64,000 nt of DNA from Salicibibacter cibarius (GCF_016495725.1 NZ_CP054705.1:1550001-1614000), one strand, 5' to 3'; shown: positions 37,664-49,916, counted from the first letter of the stretch. Translations and numbers: made by a program. Notes: a model not told the origin generated them from the letters alone.

Positions 37664-38134
37664 GTGGACCTGACAGACAAGCAAGCCCCCGATTTTACAT
37701 TGCAAGCAAACGACGGCTCGGAAGTGACGTTAAGCGATTATCGGGGACAAACGGTTGTATTGTATTTTTACCCGAAAGACATGACCCCGGGATGTACGAC
37801 GCAAGCATGTGATTTTCGGGATGCAATTCCCGATCTGCAAGCAGAGGATGTCGTCGTTCTTGGCGTTAGTCCGGACCCGATAGAGAAACATGAAAAATTT
37901 GCAACCAAACATGAACTCCCGTTTTTGCTGTTGTCCGACCCGGAACAATATGCAGCGAATAAATACGGGGTATGGCAATTAAAAAAGAACTTCGGGAAAG
38001 AATCCATGGGGATTGTTCGCTCTACATTTGTGATCGATCCGGACGGGATTGTCACGAAAGAATGGCGAAAAGTTCGTGTGGATGGCCATGTCGACGAAGT
38101 CCGTGCTTATTTGGCGGAAAAAAGCGAAGCGTAG
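37664..38134 (+). CDS. ygaF: Thiol peroxidase Bcp/YgaF (thioredoxin-dependent peroxiredoxin)
   Basis: The protein has the Bcp core APDFTLQANDGS, the catalytic FYPKDMTPGCTTQACDFRD with peroxidatic and resolving cysteines 5 apart, and ends in VRAYLAEKS. It reduces peroxides with electrons from thioredoxin. I prefer GTG 37664, 9 bases after AAGGAG; ATG 37655 abuts that site, and farther starts lack one. It is transcribed divergently from gsaB and lies near perR, the peroxide regulator. Confidence 0.9.
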   Translation: MDLTDKQAPDFTLQANDGSEVTLSDYRGQTVVLYFYPKDMTPGCTTQACDFRDAIPDLQAEDVVVLGVSPDPIEKHEKFATKHELPFLLLSDPEQYAANKYGVWQLKKNFGKESMGIVRSTFVIDPDGIVTKEWRKVRVDGHVDEVRAYLAEKSEA

Positions 38135-38243
38135 CCAACCGTTGTGTGAAAATGTGATGTTGGGAAAGGTTATGAAGCACAGATATTTGCTATACTATAG
38201 TAAGAGATCCTTCGTTTGATCTTCTAACTCTTTACGAGATAAT

Positions 38244-38340
38244 TTTTGGCAGGTAAGAAAGGATAAATCAACTTTCTTACCTGCATAAGTTGGGCTAAGG
38301 CTTTTCGCCATAAAAGCTTGGCGAAAAGCCAAGTTTTCTA
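38244..38340 (-). repeat. Hairpin-bearing repeat R3, copy 1
   Basis: It contains two perfect hairpins, GCAGGTAAGAAAG / CTTTCTTACCTGC and GGCTTTTCGCC / GGCGAAAAGCC. Its reverse complement matches 39349-39455 at roughly nine bases in ten. It forms the leader of the DUF970 gene, whose ATG is 18 bases past its end. Confidence 0.85.
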
Positions 38341-38357
38341 ATGGGGGGATGGGGCTG

Positions 38358-38660
38358 ATGCATTTATTCGTATGCATTGTCAATGATGTATATCGGGATC
38401 ATATGGAAAGCAGGTTGCAAAATGAGGGTTTTCGCATTACGGAATTGGCGAGTAGCGGAGGTTTCCGGCGCAAGGGCAATACAACGTTTTTAATCGGTTG
38501 TAATGAACGGGATATCGAGCAATTGAAGAGCTCCATGAAAGACGCTTGCCTCCAATTGGAAAAGAAAAAGAAAATCGAAGGGCGCCATCGCTATCGTTAT
38601 ACGTCTTTTATGTTAAACACATCTGAAGGAGAAGACTGGTTGTCTCTATATAATCAATGA
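38358..38660 (+). CDS. Cyclic-di-AMP receptor-like protein (DUF970/DarA family)
   Basis: The 100-residue protein matches the PII-like DarA/PstA family: HLFVCIVNDVYRDHMESRL then FRITELASSGGFRRKGNTTFLIG, the conserved nucleotide-binding core. DarA binds cyclic di-AMP, a second messenger tied to potassium and osmotic balance. It is shorter than DarA (109 residues) in the loop region, so ligand binding may differ. ATG 38358 sits after GGGGGGATGGGG. A canonical DarA is normally encoded elsewhere, making this a likely second copy. Confidence 0.8.
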   Translation: MHLFVCIVNDVYRDHMESRLQNEGFRITELASSGGFRRKGNTTFLIGCNERDIEQLKSSMKDACLQLEKKKKIEGRHRYRYTSFMLNTSEGEDWLSLYNQ

Positions 38661-38757
38661 TAGTGAAAGAAGGCCTTTTCGTTGACAACCAACATTACAT
38701 TCCGTTACAGTTAAATTGTATATTAAATTGGAATAATTGTTGTTGAAAGAGGGGTGC

Positions 38758-39210
38758 ATGACGACAATGGAGAATGAAAATCTTCAAAAAGCGGTTGAAT
38801 CGTTAAAAGTAGCCAAAGTTCGAATGACGCCGCAACGTCATGCGATTTTAGAATTTATGTTTGAAACCATGAGTCACCCTACTGCGGATGAAATTTATAA
38901 AGCGCTTGAGGAAAAATTTCCGAATATGAGCGTTGCGACGGTATATAATAACCTTCGTGTATTTAAGGAAGTCGGGATTGTTAATGAATTGACATACGGC
39001 GATTCCTCCAGTCGTTTCGACGCGGCGACGGATACCCATTACCACATTATATGTAAAGACTGCGGGAAGATCGTAGATTTTCATTATCCTGTCTTGGATG
39101 AAGTGGAAACGTTAGCAGAGCATGTAACGAATTTTCAAGTGGACTCCCATCGTATGGAGATATACGGAAAATGCCCGTCGTGCACGACTAAAGAGCCGGT
39201 TCGCGCATAA
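38758..39210 (+). CDS. perR: Peroxide-responsive repressor PerR
   Basis: This Fur-family regulator of about 150 residues has the winged helix ([27 protein letters not shown]), regulatory metal ligands in [11 protein letters not shown] and two structural zinc CxxC motifs (CKDCGK and CPSC). With Fe or Mn it represses catalase, peroxidase and its own gene; oxidation of a His ligand by peroxide releases it. I take ATG 38758 after GAGGGGTGC. An AT-rich, partly palindromic stretch at 38710-38740 could be an autoregulatory Per box. Confidence 0.92.
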   Translation: MTTMENENLQKAVESLKVAKVRMTPQRHAILEFMFETMSHPTADEIYKALEEKFPNMSVATVYNNLRVFKEVGIVNELTYGDSSSRFDAATDTHYHIICKDCGKIVDFHYPVLDEVETLAEHVTNFQVDSHRMEIYGKCPSCTTKEPVRA

Positions 39211-39211
39211 A

Positions 39212-39240
39212 ATCCCCGCATCCATTATCGATGTGGGGAT
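39212..39240 (+). terminator. Terminator of perR
   Basis: ATCCCCGCATC and GATGTGGGGAT arms, followed by TTGTTAT. Confidence 0.7.
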
Positions 39241-39263
39241 TTGTTATATTGGTACATTTATGC

Positions 39264-39540
39264 GTCAACACTAAAATCTATGGTTGACAAATGGGTCATG
39301 CACTATGATAACCGCTACGGCGCCTTCCGTGGGCCCTTAGCTCAGCCTCCTCGTTAGAAAACTTGGCTTTTCGCCAAGCTTTTATGGCGAAAGCCTTAGT
39401 AGCACTTACGCAGGTAAGGAAGTTGATTTTTATTTTCTTAACCGGCAAAAAAGACGTTCGCTTTTTTCTGCGGGGTCTTCCCGCTGCGCTTTCCCACAGG
39501 CGTCTCCGTGTTTTTCCTCCGCTAAGCTAGTGTTATTGCC
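39264..39540 (+). repeat. Repeat R2 interrupted by R3 copy 2
   Basis: The left part (39264-39345) and right part (about 39480-39540) match repeat R2 at 49917-50045 and the reverse complement of 20729-20846. Between them lies 39349-39455, which matches the reverse complement of R3 (38244-38340). The stretch 39241-39587 has no gene. Confidence 0.8.
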
Positions 39541-39587
39541 ATAATTATTCACTGATATCTACGATAGATTTTGATGAAGAGCCACAT

Positions 39588-39932
39588 TTATTGTTGGAAG
39601 TTTTTGCGATTATAACGCGCATCCAACTCTTTTCCTTCCAGTTTTGGGTCAAGCGTCAACGGTTCATCACAGTGCATGCATGCATCAACGCGTCCCAGTA
39701 TTTTCGTTTGCTTTTCACAGTTGGGGCATATGACTTGGACGGTTTTCGTTGATTTCATTCCGATCCACAAATAAACGAGAGAGCTGGATATCACGGATAA
39801 AAATCCGATGACCATCGCGATGGACATGAGGATGGGGCTGTTGCTAAATACGAAGATGGCAATATACATAATGAAGATACCGATGAATATTAAAGCCATC
39901 GCAAACGTACGAATCCGATTGATTTTCGCCAC
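39588..39932 (-). CDS. ygzB: UPF0295 protein YgzB
   Basis: The 114-residue protein has two membrane helices (about residues 10-32 and 38-58) and a zinc-ribbon-like tail with [20 protein letters not shown], as in YgzB/UPF0295. Function unknown. It starts at GTG 39932 with GGAGGTAACACC before it. As in B. subtilis it separates perR from the rRNA operon. Confidence 0.9.
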   Translation of the reverse strand: MAKINRIRTFAMALIFIGIFIMYIAIFVFSNSPILMSIAMVIGFLSVISSSLVYLWIGMKSTKTVQVICPNCEKQTKILGRVDACMHCDEPLTLDPKLEGKELDARYNRKNFQQ

Positions 39933-40130
39933 GGTGTTACCTCCTTGCTTCGGCCCCGCGTGTTTTCAGGCCTTGCTTGTCATTGTATCACATCTTGTGA
40001 TTGTTAAACCATCGCTGTTTATGGGGCGAAAAAGAGGAGTGTTCCAAAGTTCATCGTTTCGACATACGATGGTCCGGGAGCATATAAGCAGCTTCGTGAA
40101 AACTTAAATAGGAAAAATTAAAATAAACAG

Positions 40131-40159
40131 TTGACGGCATCTGCCCTACATGATATCTT
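40131..40159 (+). promoter_or_regulatory. rRNA operon promoter P1
   Basis: TTGACG (40131-40136), 17-base spacer, TATCTT (40154-40159). Confidence 0.65.
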
Positions 40160-40196
40160 AGTATTCGCGTCAGAAGGGAAAGGGTATTTTCACCTC

Positions 40197-40225
40197 TTGA
40201 CGGAAGATAATTTATTTGCTATTGT
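40197..40225 (+). promoter_or_regulatory. rRNA operon promoter P2
   Basis: TTGACG (40197-40202), 17-base spacer, TATTGT (40220-40225), 66 bases after P1. The tandem arrangement is usual for Bacillus rrn operons. The following leader carries TTGAAAACTGAAT. Confidence 0.65.
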
Positions 40226-40265
40226 AAATAGGTCGCTTTAAACAGCGGCATCAACATTTGCCCCT

Positions 40266-40289
40266 TGAAAACTGAATGAAAGCCAAGCG
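40266..40289 (+). other. 16S processing stem, 5' arm
   Basis: This leader segment is complementary to 41955-41978 after the 16S gene (shared core GAAAACTGAATGAAAGCC). The duplex would bring both 16S ends together for RNase III-type cleavage. Confidence 0.7.
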
Positions 40290-40352
40290 AACGAAAGAAA
40301 GAAGCAAGGAGTCAGCGCTTTGCCACCCCCGTGAGCGAAGCGGAACTTAACA

Positions 40353-41912
<1,560 letters not shown>

Positions 41913-42106
41913 AGGAGCACCACGGCCCCTCGGTGAAGGGGCCGGAGGCCAAGCGCTTAGGCTTTCATTCAGTTTTGAGCGGGCAACTGCTCAAGTGGGA
42001 AAGGCGTTCTTTGAAAACTGAATAACGCGATAAAGCTTGAAACGACACACACCGGGTGTCAAAAAAGAAACGAGCGTTTCTTGGAAGAAAGGCCCATGCC
42101 TTGTGT
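41913..42106 (+). other. 16S-23S spacer without tRNA
   Basis: The spacer has the 3' arm of the 16S processing stem (41955-41978) and the 5' arm of the 23S stem (TGAAAACTGAATAACGC, 42012-42028, pairing with GCGTTATTCAGTTTT at 45078-45092). No Ile or Ala tRNA gene is present. Confidence 0.8.
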
Positions 42107-45043
<2,937 letters not shown>

Positions 45044-45183
45044 CATGGGTCACCCGGAAGCCGTCGGTCAAGCTTAAGCGTTATTCAGTTTTGGGAGAAT
45101 GGCTTTCCTATTTTTAAAAGAAGTCCTTGAAAGTTATAGAAAAATGTACTAAACTAATGTTGTCTGTTCGGCCAACATGACAT

Positions 45184-45258
45184 TCCACAGTAGCTCAGTG
45201 GTAGAGCAACCGGCTGTTAACCGGTAGGTCGCTGGTTCGAATCCTGCCTGTGGAGCCA
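45184..45258 (+). tRNA. tRNA-Asn (GTT)
   Basis: Acceptor TCCACAG/CTGTGGA, anticodon GTT, encoded CCA. First tRNA of the cluster, about 140 bases after 23S. Confidence 0.97.
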
Positions 45259-45262
45259 TCAT

Positions 45263-45353
45263 GGAGAGCTGTCCGAGTGGCCGAAGGAGCACGATTGGAA
45301 ATCGTGTAGGCGGCAACCCCGTCTCGAGGGTTCGAATCCCTCGCTCTCCGCCA
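45263..45353 (+). tRNA. tRNA-Ser (GGA)
   Basis: Class II tRNA with a long variable arm, acceptor GGAGAGC/GCTCTCC, anticodon GGA, encoded CCA. Confidence 0.97.
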
Positions 45354-45434
45354 TTCCAGAATACATAGTACAGATGCCAGAATTCAGAAACTGATCGCTC
45401 TGATATCCGGTTTCCGACATCTGATATCCGTTAT

Positions 45435-45509
45435 GGCCCGTTGGTCAAGGGGTTAAGACACCGCCCTTTCACGGCGGTAACGCGGGTTCGAATCCCGCAC
45501 GGGTCACCA
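45435..45509 (+). tRNA. tRNA-Glu (TTC)
   Basis: Acceptor GGCCCGT/ACGGGTC, anticodon TTC, encoded CCA. An 81-base spacer precedes it. Confidence 0.97.
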
Positions 45510-45523
45510 TATTATTTTCATAT

Positions 45524-45600
<77 letters not shown>

Positions 45601-45695
45601 ATATCGTTTGCGAAGCAAACATCAGTAGTACTCTGGAGTGCAACCAATTATCTTTTTTGTTACATATGACGATCTTTTTCATTAAATGAACAACC

Positions 45696-45771
45696 GGGCC
45701 TGTGGTGTAGCGGTTAACATGCCTGCCTGTCACGCAGGAGATCGCGGGTTCGAATCCCGTCAGGCCCGCCA
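45696..45771 (+). tRNA. tRNA-Asp (GTC)
   Basis: Acceptor GGGCCTG/CAGGCCC, anticodon GTC, encoded CCA. Confidence 0.97.
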
Positions 45772-45783
45772 TATACATATATT

Positions 45784-45859
45784 GGCTCGATAGCTCAGTC
45801 GGTAGAGCAGTAGACTGAAAATCTACGTGTCGGCGGTTCGATTCCGTCTCGAGCCACCA
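45784..45859 (+). tRNA. tRNA-Phe (GAA)
   Basis: Acceptor GGCTCGA/TCGAGCC, anticodon GAA, encoded CCA. Confidence 0.97.
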
Positions 45860-45867
45860 CTTTGTCT

Positions 45868-45943
45868 GCCGGTCTAGCTCAATTGGCAGAGCAACTGACT
45901 TGTAATCAGTAGGTTGGGGGTTCAATTCCTCTGGCCGGCACCA
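45868..45943 (+). tRNA. tRNA-Thr (TGT)
   Basis: Acceptor GCCGGTC/GGCCGGC, anticodon TGT, encoded CCA. Confidence 0.97.
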
Positions 45944-46016
45944 TTCTGGAAATTAGAAGAGTGAGGTTGGAATTTGGATTTCAAACCTTCAACATCTACC
46001 CTTTAACATCTAAACC

Positions 46017-46102
46017 GGAGGAGTAGCGAAGTTGGCCAAACGCGGCGGACTGTAAATCCGCTCTCTCCGAGTTCGGCGGTTCGAATCCGTCCTCCTCCAC
46101 CA
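46017..46102 (+). tRNA. tRNA-Tyr (GTA)
   Basis: Class II tRNA with a long variable arm, acceptor GGAGGAG/CTCCTCC, anticodon GTA, encoded CCA. Confidence 0.97.
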
Positions 46103-46105
46103 TTC

Positions 46106-46179
46106 AGGGGTATAGTTTAATGGCAAAACAGAGGTCTCCAAAACCTCCGATGTGGGTTCGATTCCTACTACCCCTGCCA
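46106..46179 (+). tRNA. tRNA-Trp (CCA)
   Basis: Acceptor AGGGGTA/TACCCCT, anticodon CCA, encoded 3' CCA. Confidence 0.97.
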
Positions 46180-46195
46180 TTTCATAATCGCTGAT

Positions 46196-46272
46196 GGCGG
46201 TTGTGGCGAAGAGGTTAACGCACCGGATTGTGGCTCCGGCATTCGTGGGTTCGAGTCCCATCAACCGCCCCA
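46196..46272 (+). tRNA. tRNA-His (GTG)
   Basis: Anticodon GTG and the His-specific extra G at the 5' end pairing with C73; encoded CCA. Confidence 0.97.
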
Positions 46273-46276
46273 TTAT

Positions 46277-46351
46277 TGGGCCATAGCCAAGCGGTAAGGC
46301 ATCAGGTTTTGGTCCTGAGATGCGCTGGTTCGAATCCAGCTGGCCCAGCCA
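46277..46351 (+). tRNA. tRNA-Gln (TTG)
   Basis: Acceptor TGGGCCA/TGGCCCA, anticodon TTG, encoded CCA. Confidence 0.97.
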
Positions 46352-46353
46352 AT

Positions 46354-46428
46354 GCGGGAGTAGTTCAGCGGTAGAACACCACCTTGCCAAGGTGGGGGTC
46401 GCGAGTTCGAATCTCGTCTTCCGCTCCA
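46354..46428 (+). tRNA. tRNA-Gly (GCC)
   Basis: Acceptor GCGGGAG/CTTCCGC, anticodon GCC, encoded CCA. Confidence 0.97.
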
Positions 46429-46436
46429 AGTTTTGT

Positions 46437-46511
46437 GGCGGCATAGCCAAGTGGTAAGGCAGGGGACTGCAAATCCTCTACGCCCCGGTTCAAATCCGGG
46501 TGCCGCCTCCA
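46437..46511 (+). tRNA. tRNA-Cys (GCA)
   Basis: Acceptor GGCGGCA/TGCCGCC, anticodon GCA, encoded CCA. Confidence 0.97.
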
Positions 46512-46529
46512 TTAAATGTGTAGAATCAT

Positions 46530-46619
46530 GCCGGGGTGGTGGAATTGGCAGACACACAGGACTTAAAATCCTGCGGTCGGTAAACGACCGTGCCGGTTCG
46601 AGTCCGGCCCTCGGTACCA
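46530..46619 (+). tRNA. tRNA-Leu (TAA)
   Basis: Class II tRNA with a long variable arm, anticodon TAA, encoded CCA. Last tRNA before the terminator at 46653. Confidence 0.97.
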
Positions 46620-46652
46620 TTATAAAGACAAAAACTTGCAATATAAAAGAAA

Positions 46653-46684
46653 AAAACACTCATTTGTTTGATGGGTGTTTTTTT
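46653..46684 (+). terminator. Terminator of the rRNA-tRNA operon
   Basis: AAACACTCAT and ATGGGTGTTT arms followed by a T run. It lies directly before the dUTPase ribosome site. Confidence 0.8.
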
Positions 46685-46704
46685 CGAGAGGCAAAGGAGC
46701 AGCC

Positions 46705-47211
46705 ATGACGAAAATTAGTGTTGAAGTGAAAAAATTGCACAAAGATGCTGTGATTCCAACGTATGGTAGCTTATTTGCCGCCGGTTTTGATCTTTATGCC
46801 ACTGAAGATATGGTCATCGCACCCGGTGAAACAAAAATGGTGCAATTAGGGTTAGCGTTTGCCATTCCCGTCGGTTTTGAAATACAGATTCGCCCACGCA
46901 GCGGAGTCTCAATTAAAACGAAACTGCGTATACCGAACAGCCCGGGAACGATTGATGCTGATTATCGTGGCGAGGTCGCTATTCCTTTAGAGAACCATAA
47001 CTCAGGTGCATCAGAAGAAGGCATTTATTTTATTGACGGCAGTATAGGAGATTTGGCCGGCGTTCCGGACGGTTCATATTTTATTCGGAAACATGACCGT
47101 ATTGCGCAAGGCGTATTAAAAGAAGTCCCGCAGGCTCTATTTGCCGAAGTTGATGAACTGGACAACACGGAGCGAGGCAGTGGCGGTTTTGGGTCTACGG
47201 GAACTCGATAA
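46705..47211 (+). CDS. dUTPase, trimeric phage-type (YncF/YosS-like)
   Basis: The 168-residue enzyme has the five dUTPase motifs: AAGFDLYA, RPRSGVSIK, GTIDADYRGEV, RIAQGVL and ERGSGGFGSTG. It hydrolyses dUTP to dUMP and pyrophosphate, keeping uracil out of DNA. In bacilli this type is common in prophages. Here it is inserted between two tRNA-Leu genes, 20 bases after the rRNA-tRNA terminator, with AAAGGAG before ATG 46705. It has no visible promoter of its own apart from the terminator region, so it may depend on read-through. Confidence 0.9.
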   Translation: MTKISVEVKKLHKDAVIPTYGSLFAAGFDLYATEDMVIAPGETKMVQLGLAFAIPVGFEIQIRPRSGVSIKTKLRIPNSPGTIDADYRGEVAIPLENHNSGASEEGIYFIDGSIGDLAGVPDGSYFIRKHDRIAQGVLKEVPQALFAEVDELDNTERGSGGFGSTGTR

Positions 47212-47256
47212 AATAGAGCAGTGCAAAATTTTTTCTGGGATAATTTCCTCAAATGC

Positions 47257-47286
47257 TTGCAATGACCGCTCCTTCCGTGCTATATT
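47257..47286 (+). promoter_or_regulatory. Candidate promoter of tRNA-Leu (CAA)
   Basis: TTGCAA (47257-47262), an 18-base spacer and TATATT (47281-47286) lie 26 bases before the tRNA, giving it a transcript independent of the rRNA operon. Confidence 0.55.
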
Positions 47287-47312
47287 ATTACTTGTCGACG
47301 AAAAACATTCAT

Positions 47313-47397
47313 GGCGATGTGGCGGAATTGGCAGACGCGCGTGACTCAAAATCACGTTTCTACGGAAGTGTGGGTTCGAGTCCCACCATCGCTACCA
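47313..47397 (+). tRNA. tRNA-Leu (CAA)
   Basis: Class II tRNA with a long variable arm, anticodon CAA, encoded CCA. The acceptor begins with a G-T pair when taken from 47313. Confidence 0.95.
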
Positions 47398-47459
47398 ATT
47401 AATGTACTTATGATGGTAGATATAACGATTAATCATTCGGAAAATCGATGCTACGACAG

Positions 47460-47497
47460 GCACTTCGTCAATCCTTTGGATTGAGGGTGCTTTTTTT
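47460..47497 (+). terminator. Terminator after tRNA-Leu (CAA)
   Basis: GCAC...CAATCC and GGATTG...GTGC arms with an internal loop, followed by T7. Confidence 0.75.
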
Positions 47498-47640
47498 GTA
47501 TGTCGGAACGGAGAAGTTTCGTTATTGGCGAAAAGCAAAATCAATACGGAAGGGGAGGAAATTTAAAACGTCGCACAAAAAGTCAAGTTTCCTGAAGGTT
47601 ATTCGGTTATACTTGAATCGTTAGGTTAGGGGGGATCCGG

Positions 47641-48069
47641 TTGTCCTATCAAGAGCATGAAAAAACGATTCAAGAAGCGTTGAATTTTATTGAACAACAC
47701 CTGACAGATCATATGCAGCTTTCTTCTTTAGCGAAACATGTTGGTTATTCAAAGTTTCACTTTCACCGTATTTTTCGGAAGATAATTGGGAAATCAGTTG
47801 TTGATTATATAAGGGAACGCCGGATGACCCGAGCAGCGGAGGATTTGATTGCCACTGATCAAAGGGTGATTGATATTGCTTTGCGGTACCGTTTTGGTTC
47901 GCAGGAGTCCTTTACAAAAGCCTTTAAGAAAGGATATGACATGGCACCGGGACGTTATCGGAAATTACTCAGGAAACTAATTGATGAGGAGGAATCTAAT
48001 GTGGTTAAAAATAGTAACGCACCAGCAGGTTGGATTATGACAGGGGAGCCGATGAACCTGTCAATTTGA
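47641..48069 (+). CDS. AraC-type regulator, apparently truncated
   Basis: The 142-residue product has two helix-turn-helix units of AraC/XylS type (LSSLAKHVGYSKFHFHRIF and VIDIALRYRFGSQESFTKAF). After a linker it enters APAGWIMTG, which in longer homologues opens a C-terminal ligand-binding domain, then stops. The effector domain is therefore missing. It starts at TTG 47641 after AGGGGGGATCCGG. It may still bind DNA without an effector, or be a decaying gene. Confidence 0.7.
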   Translation: MSYQEHEKTIQEALNFIEQHLTDHMQLSSLAKHVGYSKFHFHRIFRKIIGKSVVDYIRERRMTRAAEDLIATDQRVIDIALRYRFGSQESFTKAFKKGYDMAPGRYRKLLRKLIDEEESNVVKNSNAPAGWIMTGEPMNLSI

Positions 48070-48209
48070 ATTTTGAAAGCAGGGGGGCTTGTATGAGCGA
48101 TGAAAAACCATAATGATAAAAAGAACCGTTATATTCCTAGATTGATCATTTCTTTTTTTTAGAAATTTATTTTAGGGTTCATGAAACGGCCTCTATTGTA
48201 GAATAATCA

Positions 48210-48250
48210 AGCCCAACTCTCTTTGTGACATAAGAGAATTGGGCTTTTTA
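48210..48250 (+). terminator. Terminator-like hairpin
   Basis: AGCCCAACTCTCTT and AAGAGAATTGGGCT arms, then TTTTT; it could serve the AraC-type gene. Confidence 0.65.
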
Positions 48251-48261
48251 CATGACGTGCC

Positions 48262-48861
48262 TCAATAAATTTCGTAGCTTTGTCCTGTCTGCGCACCTTC
48301 AACGCTTTTTCTAAAAGCGAGTGCTGCTTTACTTACCGGAATTGGGTCAAACCCTGGAAAGTATGCACGGAGTCCTTCCGGCGATTCCTGAAAAACGGTT
48401 CCACTGACACTGTTAATTCGTATCCCCCTGGGCATCTCTATCGCTGCTGATTTTGCAAAGGATTTTACCGCTCCGTTTGCCATTGCAGAAGAAGCACCAT
48501 GGAGGATAGGTTCATCCATGATAACCCCTGTAGTTAAAGTAAAGCTTCCGTCATCATTTACATGATCCATGCCAAGTAAAACGAGGTTTACTTGCCCTTT
48601 TAACTTGCTTTCGATGCTCTCTTCATTCAATTCCGGTGTTATTTCTTCCAGAGCTCCAAAATGGGCATGTCCTGTTGCGCTGATCACTGCATCTACTTTT
48701 CCTACTTGTTCAAACATCCTCTTAATGCTATCAGGCTTCGTGATATCCACTTCAACATCAGCGTTATGTCGTGCAGCCCGGATGATTTCATGTTTTCCTT
48801 CCAACTCTTTAGCAACGGCATTTCCCAAAAGACCGGTAGCACCGATTAATAGAATCTTCAT
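48262..48861 (-). CDS. Short-chain dehydrogenase (199 aa)
   Basis: The protein has a Rossmann loop IGATGLLGNAVAKEL, a cofactor segment AARHNADVEVDI, ATGHAHFGAL and IRINSVSGTVF. The usual Tyr-x3-Lys is absent; this group of about 200-residue SDRs is often found beside a LysR regulator. ATG 48861 follows AAGAGGTGAGTCAG. It is divergent from the LysR gene, with a palindromic operator between them, so it is probably the regulator's target. Substrate unknown. Confidence 0.82.
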   Translation of the reverse strand: MKILLIGATGLLGNAVAKELEGKHEIIRAARHNADVEVDITKPDSIKRMFEQVGKVDAVISATGHAHFGALEEITPELNEESIESKLKGQVNLVLLGMDHVNDDGSFTLTTGVIMDEPILHGASSAMANGAVKSFAKSAAIEMPRGIRINSVSGTVFQESPEGLRAYFPGFDPIPVSKAALAFRKSVEGAQTGQSYEIY

Positions 48862-48932
48862 CTGACTCACCTCTTGTTGTTCGATTACTTGTATTTTATA
48901 ATGAGATCATAAATCAGTAAAATGAATTATAT

Positions 48933-48947
48933 CGATTGTATCAATCG
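48933..48947. promoter_or_regulatory. Candidate LysR operator
   Basis: Perfect inverted repeat CGATTG-TAT-CAATCG in the 115-base gap between the divergent SDR and LysR genes. Confidence 0.55.
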
Positions 48948-48976
48948 GTTAAAACGATTTAGAAAAGGTGAAAGCA

Positions 48977-49891
48977 TTGGAAATCAAACAATTGATTACC
49001 TTTAATGCAGCTGCAGAAAGCCTGAATTTCACCCAAACAGCAAGGGTGTTGAATTTTGCTCAATCAAGCGTAACAGCTCAAATCAAAGCGCTTGAAGAAG
49101 AACTTGGAACCCCGTTGTTCGAACGTTTGGGAAAACGCCTAATTTTGACGGAAGCCGGGCGAAAATTTAAGTTATATGCTCAGAAAATGATCAAGTTGAA
49201 TGAAGAGGCACAGATGGCTGTAGGTGGAGATGAAGAACCATCGGGAACACTTACGATTGGAGCACAGGAAAGTCAGTGTACGTATCGTCTTCCGTCAATA
49301 CTCAAAACGTTTAAGAAACAGTACCCTAATGTTGAGCTTATATTTAAACCTGCGCACTCTGATGAAATGGCCAGAGAACAGCTATTGGATGGATCTCTCG
49401 ATTTTGCCTTTATTATGGACATATCGAAATCCGGGGATGCTCTAAACATAGAGCCTTTGATTCAGGAAGAGATCAAAATGGTCGCTGCTTCGGATCATCC
49501 ATTACCTGAGAAGTCAAAAATTTGTCTCAAAGATCTGGAACATGAAACGTTTTTACTTACTGAGAACGGATGCTCTTACCGCACGCTGTTAGAAGATTCT
49601 TTTCACCAAGCGAAAGTGTACCCATTAAGTAAATTCGAATTTGTTAGTATAGAAGCCATCAAACAATGTGTCATTGCGGGACTGGGAATAGCCGTATTAC
49701 CGGAAATGGTTGTAGATGAAGACATTAGACAGGGAAGAATGAAGAAGTTGGCATGGAAAAGTACCTCACCGCCTGTTTATACCCAAATGGCTTGGCACAA
49801 AGATAAATGGATGACACCTCCATTGCAGGCTTTTATAGAATTAACGCGTGAAACATTTAATAAAAATAAAACTAAAAATGGAGTCGGCTAG
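48977..49891 (+). CDS. LysR-family transcriptional regulator
   Basis: About 304 residues with the N-terminal winged helix (FNAAAESLNFTQTARVLNFAQSSVTAQIKALE read in two parts) and a periplasmic-binding-like effector domain beginning GTLTIGAQES. TTG 48977 follows AAAAGGTGAAAGCA at good spacing; GTG 48968 overlaps the ribosome site. It probably controls the divergent SDR gene and itself. The effector is unknown. Confidence 0.88.
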   Translation: MEIKQLITFNAAAESLNFTQTARVLNFAQSSVTAQIKALEEELGTPLFERLGKRLILTEAGRKFKLYAQKMIKLNEEAQMAVGGDEEPSGTLTIGAQESQCTYRLPSILKTFKKQYPNVELIFKPAHSDEMAREQLLDGSLDFAFIMDISKSGDALNIEPLIQEEIKMVAASDHPLPEKSKICLKDLEHETFLLTENGCSYRTLLEDSFHQAKVYPLSKFEFVSIEAIKQCVIAGLGIAVLPEMVVDEDIRQGRMKKLAWKSTSPPVYTQMAWHKDKWMTPPLQAFIELTRETFNKNKTKNGVG

Positions 49892-49916
49892 TGTAATGTT
49901 CCAAAAGTTCTTTCCT

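Noticed and set aside
48070-48261. Possible prolongation of the AraC gene by frameshift
   Set aside because: No recognisable effector-domain sequence found in any frame.
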